Of a stretch of DNA of 8,335 nucleotides, positions 5,588 to 8,335 are shown one piece after another. The stretch spans positions 474 through 8,808 of the forward strand of contig DNAS01000031.1 in assembly GCA_003485185.1 (NCBI GenBank). Direction: 5' to 3'. Source of the DNA: Phycisphaerales bacterium. GTDB lineage: Bacteria; Planctomycetota; Phycisphaerae; SM23-33. A program made the position numbers and the translations under genes. Positions within the stretch are counted from its first letter, which is position 1. Each line of letters opens with the position of its first letter. The notes beneath the pieces are model-generated. The model was not told the origin of the DNA. It ran no database searches and worked only from the letters and a program-made list of their open reading frames with translations.

Positions 5588-6697
5588 CTATCGCGCCGTC
5601 GGCAGCCATTCGCCGATGGCGCGAAACGTCTCGGCCGGGCATTTCTGCGGCGCTTCCCCCGCCGTCGTCAGGATGATCCGCCGCCGGTCCGGGCAGGCGG
5701 CCAGTTCGCCCTCGATGAACGCCCGGATCTTTTCGACCGGTTCCAGCCAGACCATCGCGTTCGTCCCGCCGATGAGCGTCTTGCTGGGCGCCTTCGTCCG
5801 CCCGTCCACGAGGCGCGTGTTCCCCAGCGGCGGGGCGGTGAACGCCTCGATGCTCGACGAGGGGATCGCGTCGATCTTCTCCAGCAGGGCCCGCGTGTGC
5901 CCGCACATGTGCAGCTCGTGCATTTTGCCCTCGCCCCGGACGGCTTGGGCGTAATCGCACAGGTGCCCGTAACAGTACTTCTCGAACTGCTCCGGGCTGA
6001 TGAGAGTCGTCGAGGTGTTCTCCGTCGAGGCGATCACGTCGGCCGGCGAAAGCTCCGCCATGCGGCGGATCCGCTTCAGCAGGTTCGCGTGCATCAGCCC
6101 GATCAGCTCGTTCATCTCGTCGGGATGGTCCATCAGCAGGTAGGTGGTGTTGACCGGTCCCGCGATGTGCTCCACGAGGTCCATCAGCGGGCTCGTGCCG
6201 GCGCCATGGACGCTGATGCCCCGGTCGCCGATCCGGCGATGCTTCTCGACCATACGCTCCCGCGCCGCCTCGTCCACCTCGATCCGCGCGTCCTTCAGCA
6301 GCCAGCGGTACCGGCGGATGTCCTCGGCGGTTTTGAGGGGGAACTCCGTCGGGTGCGGGCTCCGCGTGACCGGATCGGTGGTCCAGATCGCCACGAGGTC
6401 GCCGTCGGGCGTGTGCGTGACGACGGTTCGCACGTTTCCGTCGCCGCTCTGCTCGACCGTCACGTGCGGCGAGACCGCGCGGAGGAAGTGCGGAAGGTGG
6501 AACAGCCCGTCGGCGTGGATGAAGTCCAGAAGCTCGAAGTCGGACAGCAGGGCGATCCGCTCCGGCTGGCCGCCGCGCCAGTTTGCGTTGCAGACCTTCG
6601 CCCAGTAGGGCAGGCGGTCCACTTCCTGCCCGCGATAGGCGGCCAGCAGCCGCTCGCGGGACGTCATCCGGTCCGTCGGAAACACTTTCCCTGTCAC
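5588..6697 (-). CDS. URO-D/MtaA-superfamily protein of unknown function (not HemE)
   Basis: This 369-residue cytoplasmic protein has the TIM-barrel family that includes uroporphyrinogen decarboxylase and corrinoid methyltransferases such as MtaA/MtbA. Family features are the start M-T-S-R-E-R-L-L-A-A-Y-R-G-Q-E-V-D-R-L-P-Y-W (11-32), S-T-T-L-I-S-P-E-Q-F-E-K-Y (229-241) and E-L-H-M-C-G-H (261-267). The M-R-Q-A-G-R motif needed by true HemE near the N terminus is absent, so haem synthesis is unlikely. H263-x-C265 matches the first two ligands of the H-x-C...C zinc site of MtaA-type methyltransferases. The third Cys is uncertain (C335 or C353). Methyl transfer in degradation of a methylated or methoxylated substrate is therefore possible but unproven. 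The start is GTG at 6697, with AAAAGGA 8 nt upstream. An ATG at 6667 would remove ten residues and has a poorer site. It follows the GH2 gene on the same strand after 164 bp, and such proteins are common beside glycosidases in PVC bacteria. Confidence 0.88.
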   Translation of the reverse strand: MTGKVFPTDRMTSRERLLAAYRGQEVDRLPYWAKVCNANWRGGQPERIALLSDFELLDFIHADGLFHLPHFLRAVSPHVTVEQSGDGNVRTVVTHTPDGDLVAIWTTDPVTRSPHPTEFPLKTAEDIRRYRWLLKDARIEVDEAARERMVEKHRRIGDRGISVHGAGTSPLMDLVEHIAGPVNTTYLLMDHPDEMNELIGLMHANLLKRIRRMAELSPADVIASTENTSTTLISPEQFEKYCYGHLCDYAQAVRGEGKMHELHMCGHTRALLEKIDAIPSSSIEAFTAPPLGNTRLVDGRTKAPSKTLIGGTNAMVWLEPVEKIRAFIEGELAACPDRRRIILTTAGEAPQKCPAETFRAIGEWLPTAR

Positions 6698-6861
6698 GCG
6701 AAGAGTCCTTTTCGATCTCGGGCAGAACCGTTCTGGCGAATCCGCATGCGCGTCGTCGGGCGGGAACGATCCTGACGGAGGATAGTGTAGATTACGCGGC
6801 GAAGAAAACGAGTAATTTGTTCCCGGGGGAGGGCCGACCCGGTCGTGCGAGGCTGTCCGAC
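6698..6861. other. Intergenic region between GH2 and URO-D-like genes
   Basis: These 164 bp hold no gene I can support. On the - strand an A/T-richer patch (about 6782-6822) lies upstream of the URO-D-like gene and could hold its promoter; TACACT is a possible -10, but no matching -35 is seen. A 5-bp stem CCGGG/CCCGG (6823-6827 with 6838-6842, 10-nt loop) lies 20-40 bp after the GH2 stop and is at best a weak terminator. The length suggests the two genes may have separate promoters rather than tight coupling. Confidence 0.4.
6706..6712 (-). promoter_or_regulatory. Ribosome binding site that supports the GTG start of the URO-D-like gene
   Basis: The - strand reads AAAAGGA, then 8 nt, then GTG (6697). 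The in-frame ATG at 6667 has only a GGA within a GC run before it. This favours the GTG start and a 369-residue product. Confidence 0.55.
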
Positions 6862-8335
6862 TCAAAACGCCGGATCGGGGGGCGATTCCTTGCCGAGTTC
6901 GACGGGATCGTCGCCCTCGACCAGCGGGCGGAGCAGGAACGCGAGGCGGAATTTTTCGGGCTTCAGCTCGTATTCGGCGGTGGGTCGCGGCCCGCAGCTT
7001 CCGCTGCCCAGTCCGTTCTGGCGGTAGTCCAGGTGCAGGAAAATCTCCTCGCGGCTCGCCAGTTCGTGGGTGTGCCGGGCGGCGTCGAGGTCTTCCATCG
7101 AATAATGATGCGCGCTGAAGTTGAGTTCCGGAAGCCCGACGGCCAGCAGGCCCGCCCCGCCGTCGGCTTGCAGGGCGACCCAGCGCGTCTCGGCGCGGTT
7201 TCCGTTCTCCTGGGGGTAGACGTAGGGCGTGTGGAGTTCCGCCACGCGGGCAGCGTAGACACCGAAGCGGTTGGCGTGCCTGCTGTCGGCGTAGGACTCG
7301 CCGGGCCCGCGCCCGTACCAGCGCACGCGCTCCAGGGCGGGCGGGAGCGTCAGGCGCATTCCGACCCGCGGCAAGGTGGGCGACCACGGCCCGCGCGGCG
7401 TCACCTGGACGTCCACCCGCACCGCGCCGTTCCCGCAGACCGTGTAGACCTGCCGGCAGTCGAAGTGTTGCGGCGCTCCGGCCGGCCCGATCCGCAGACG
7501 AACGGGGATCGACACCTCGCCGTCCCCGCGCCGCTCGGCCGGGGCGCATTCGGCGCGGGAATGGAGCAGGTGCAGCCCGGCCTGCCGCCATTCCTGGACG
7601 TACCCGCCCACGCGGTCGTTGTCGGTGGGGGCACGCCAGAAGCACATCTCCGGGCCGCTTCGCAGCAGCTCGAGCCCGCGATGGCGCCATGAACAAATCC
7701 GCCCCCGCACGCGGTCGAAGACGATTCGCCATTCGTCGCCGCGCAGCTCGATCTCGGACGCGCCTTGGCGGAACTCGACGGGCGGCAAGGCAGCCGCTCG
7801 CGCGCGGGGCTTCTTTGCGCTCAGCGCGGGCAGGCGGAACTGCGCCCAGGCCACTTCGTGCCCTTTTGGGGCCCACGGGAAATCCCGCGCCAGCGTGAAC
7901 CGCAGGTTCAGCCAGTAGTCCGTCCCCGTGCCCGGTTCGGAGACGGCGCGGAACGGAATCGTCACGGGTTTCACCTCGCCGGGCGCGAGGGGCGGCAGGG
8001 CCAGCTCGCCCCGCTGGAGCGTCCGGCCGTCGGCCGTTACCGTCCACTCAGCCGCCAGGTGGTCCAGGCACAGGAAATCGTAGCGGTTCCTCAGGCGCAC
8101 GGTCCCGGCGTCGAGGTCTTCCGCTTCGGCCTGCACGGGTTCCAGAACCTTCTTGTATTCCACCAGTCCCGGCGAGGGTGTGCGGTCGGGGAACAGCAGC
8201 CCGTCGATGACGAAATTCCCATCGTTGGGCTCGTCGCCGAAGTCGCCGCCGTACGCGAAATACTCCTTCCCGTCCGCGTCGCGCCGGCGGATGCCCTGGT
8301 CGATCCATTCCCAGACGAACGCCCCCTGCATCGAC
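6862..8335 (-). CDS. GH2 beta-galactosidase (LacZ-like), C-terminal part; 5' end beyond the window
   Basis: About 490 C-terminal residues of a LacZ-type glycoside hydrolase are visible; the frame is open through the right edge, so the start lies outside. The visible part opens with Q-G-A-F-V-W-E-W-I-D-Q-G, the end of the catalytic TIM barrel just after the nucleophile Glu, which is therefore not seen. Y-G-G-D-F-G-D-E-P-N-D-G-N-F-V-I-D-G-L follows; E. coli LacZ has Asn604 (F-C-M-N-G) where this protein has Asp. A linking beta-sandwich comes next, then the Bgal_small_N domain with F-W-R-A-P-T-D-N-D-R, W-Y-G-R-G-P-G-E-S-Y-A-D and P-Q-E-N-G-N-R. Near the end is L-G-S-G-S-C-G-P (about residue 447 of the visible part), where E. 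coli has G-G-D-D-S-W with the substrate-stacking Trp999. This alternative ending is found in other bacterial LacZ homologues. The enzyme would release terminal beta-galactose or a related sugar; localisation cannot be judged without the N terminus. It lies upstream of the URO-D-like gene on the same strand. Confidence 0.95.
   Translation of the reverse strand, partial: SMQGAFVWEWIDQGIRRRDADGKEYFAYGGDFGDEPNDGNFVIDGLLFPDRTPSPGLVEYKKVLEPVQAEAEDLDAGTVRLRNRYDFLCLDHLAAEWTVTADGRTLQRGELALPPLAPGEVKPVTIPFRAVSEPGTGTDYWLNLRFTLARDFPWAPKGHEVAWAQFRLPALSAKKPRARAAALPPVEFRQGASEIELRGDEWRIVFDRVRGRICSWRHRGLELLRSGPEMCFWRAPTDNDRVGGYVQEWRQAGLHLLHSRAECAPAERRGDGEVSIPVRLRIGPAGAPQHFDCRQVYTVCGNGAVRVDVQVTPRGPWSPTLPRVGMRLTLPPALERVRWYGRGPGESYADSRHANRFGVYAARVAELHTPYVYPQENGNRAETRWVALQADGGAGLLAVGLPELNFSAHHYSMEDLDAARHTHELASREEIFLHLDYRQNGLGSGSCGPRPTAEYELKPEKFRLAFLLRPLVEGDDPVELGKESPPDPAF

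Noticed and set aside
5588..6697. Annotation as HemE uroporphyrinogen decarboxylase
   Set aside because: The diagnostic N-terminal M-R-Q-A-G-R motif is absent and the genomic setting is carbohydrate breakdown, not tetrapyrrole synthesis.
6698..8047. Extension of the URO-D-like frame upstream across the GH2 gene
   Set aside because: The extra residues are Arg/Pro/Ala-rich and overlap the real GH2 gene in another frame. The recognisable protein starts near 6697.

Overview
The window is a GC-rich stretch (by eye about two thirds G+C) devoted to carbohydrate breakdown. It holds seven protein genes and no RNA genes, mobile elements or CRISPR arrays that I can see. The mix of families is a PL6-type polysaccharide lyase, a Gfo/Idh/MocA oxidoreductase, an FG-GAP/VCBS propeller, a GH4 glycosidase, a URO-D-like protein and a LacZ-type GH2. 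This is typical of polysaccharide-degrading members of the PVC group (Planctomycetota, Verrucomicrobiota, Lentisphaerota, Kiritimatiellota). The phylum is inferred from gene content only.

Layout, left to right. (1) The C-terminal part of a PL6 beta-helix lyase on + (to 914); it begins before the window. (2) An AraC-family regulator on - (943-1710), convergent with the lyase. (3) A 180-bp divergent intergenic region with small palindromes, likely the control region for both sides. (4) A tight three-gene + operon: Gfo/Idh/MocA dehydrogenase (1891-2940), a signal-peptide-less seven-repeat FG-GAP propeller (2970-4073), and a GH4 NAD/metal-dependent glycosidase carrying the C-H-G-V motif (4115-5548). 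The gaps are 29 and 41 nt, and each gene has a good ribosome binding site. (5) A convergent - strand pair: a URO-D/MtaA-fold protein that is not HemE (5588-6697), preceded by the C-terminal part of a LacZ-like GH2 beta-galactosidase (6862 to beyond the right edge).

How the genes may work together (inference). The PL6 enzyme would cut a uronic-acid polysaccharide outside the cytoplasm. Sugars or oligosaccharides would enter the cell and be sensed by the cupin-type AraC regulator, which switches on the divergent operon. The operon combines GH4 chemistry (transient oxidation at C3, then elimination) with an NAD(P) sugar dehydrogenase and a propeller. The propeller's C-terminal half resembles, from memory, the propeller domain of fungal aldos-2-ulose dehydratase. 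This points to an intracellular oxidise-then-eliminate route for uronic or anhydro sugars. That module, rather than any single gene, is the most interesting candidate for an undescribed pathway here.

A second pattern is that each gene boundary on the + strand carries a short perfect inverted repeat at or just after the stop codon. Two of these lie inside the operon and could act on the mRNA.
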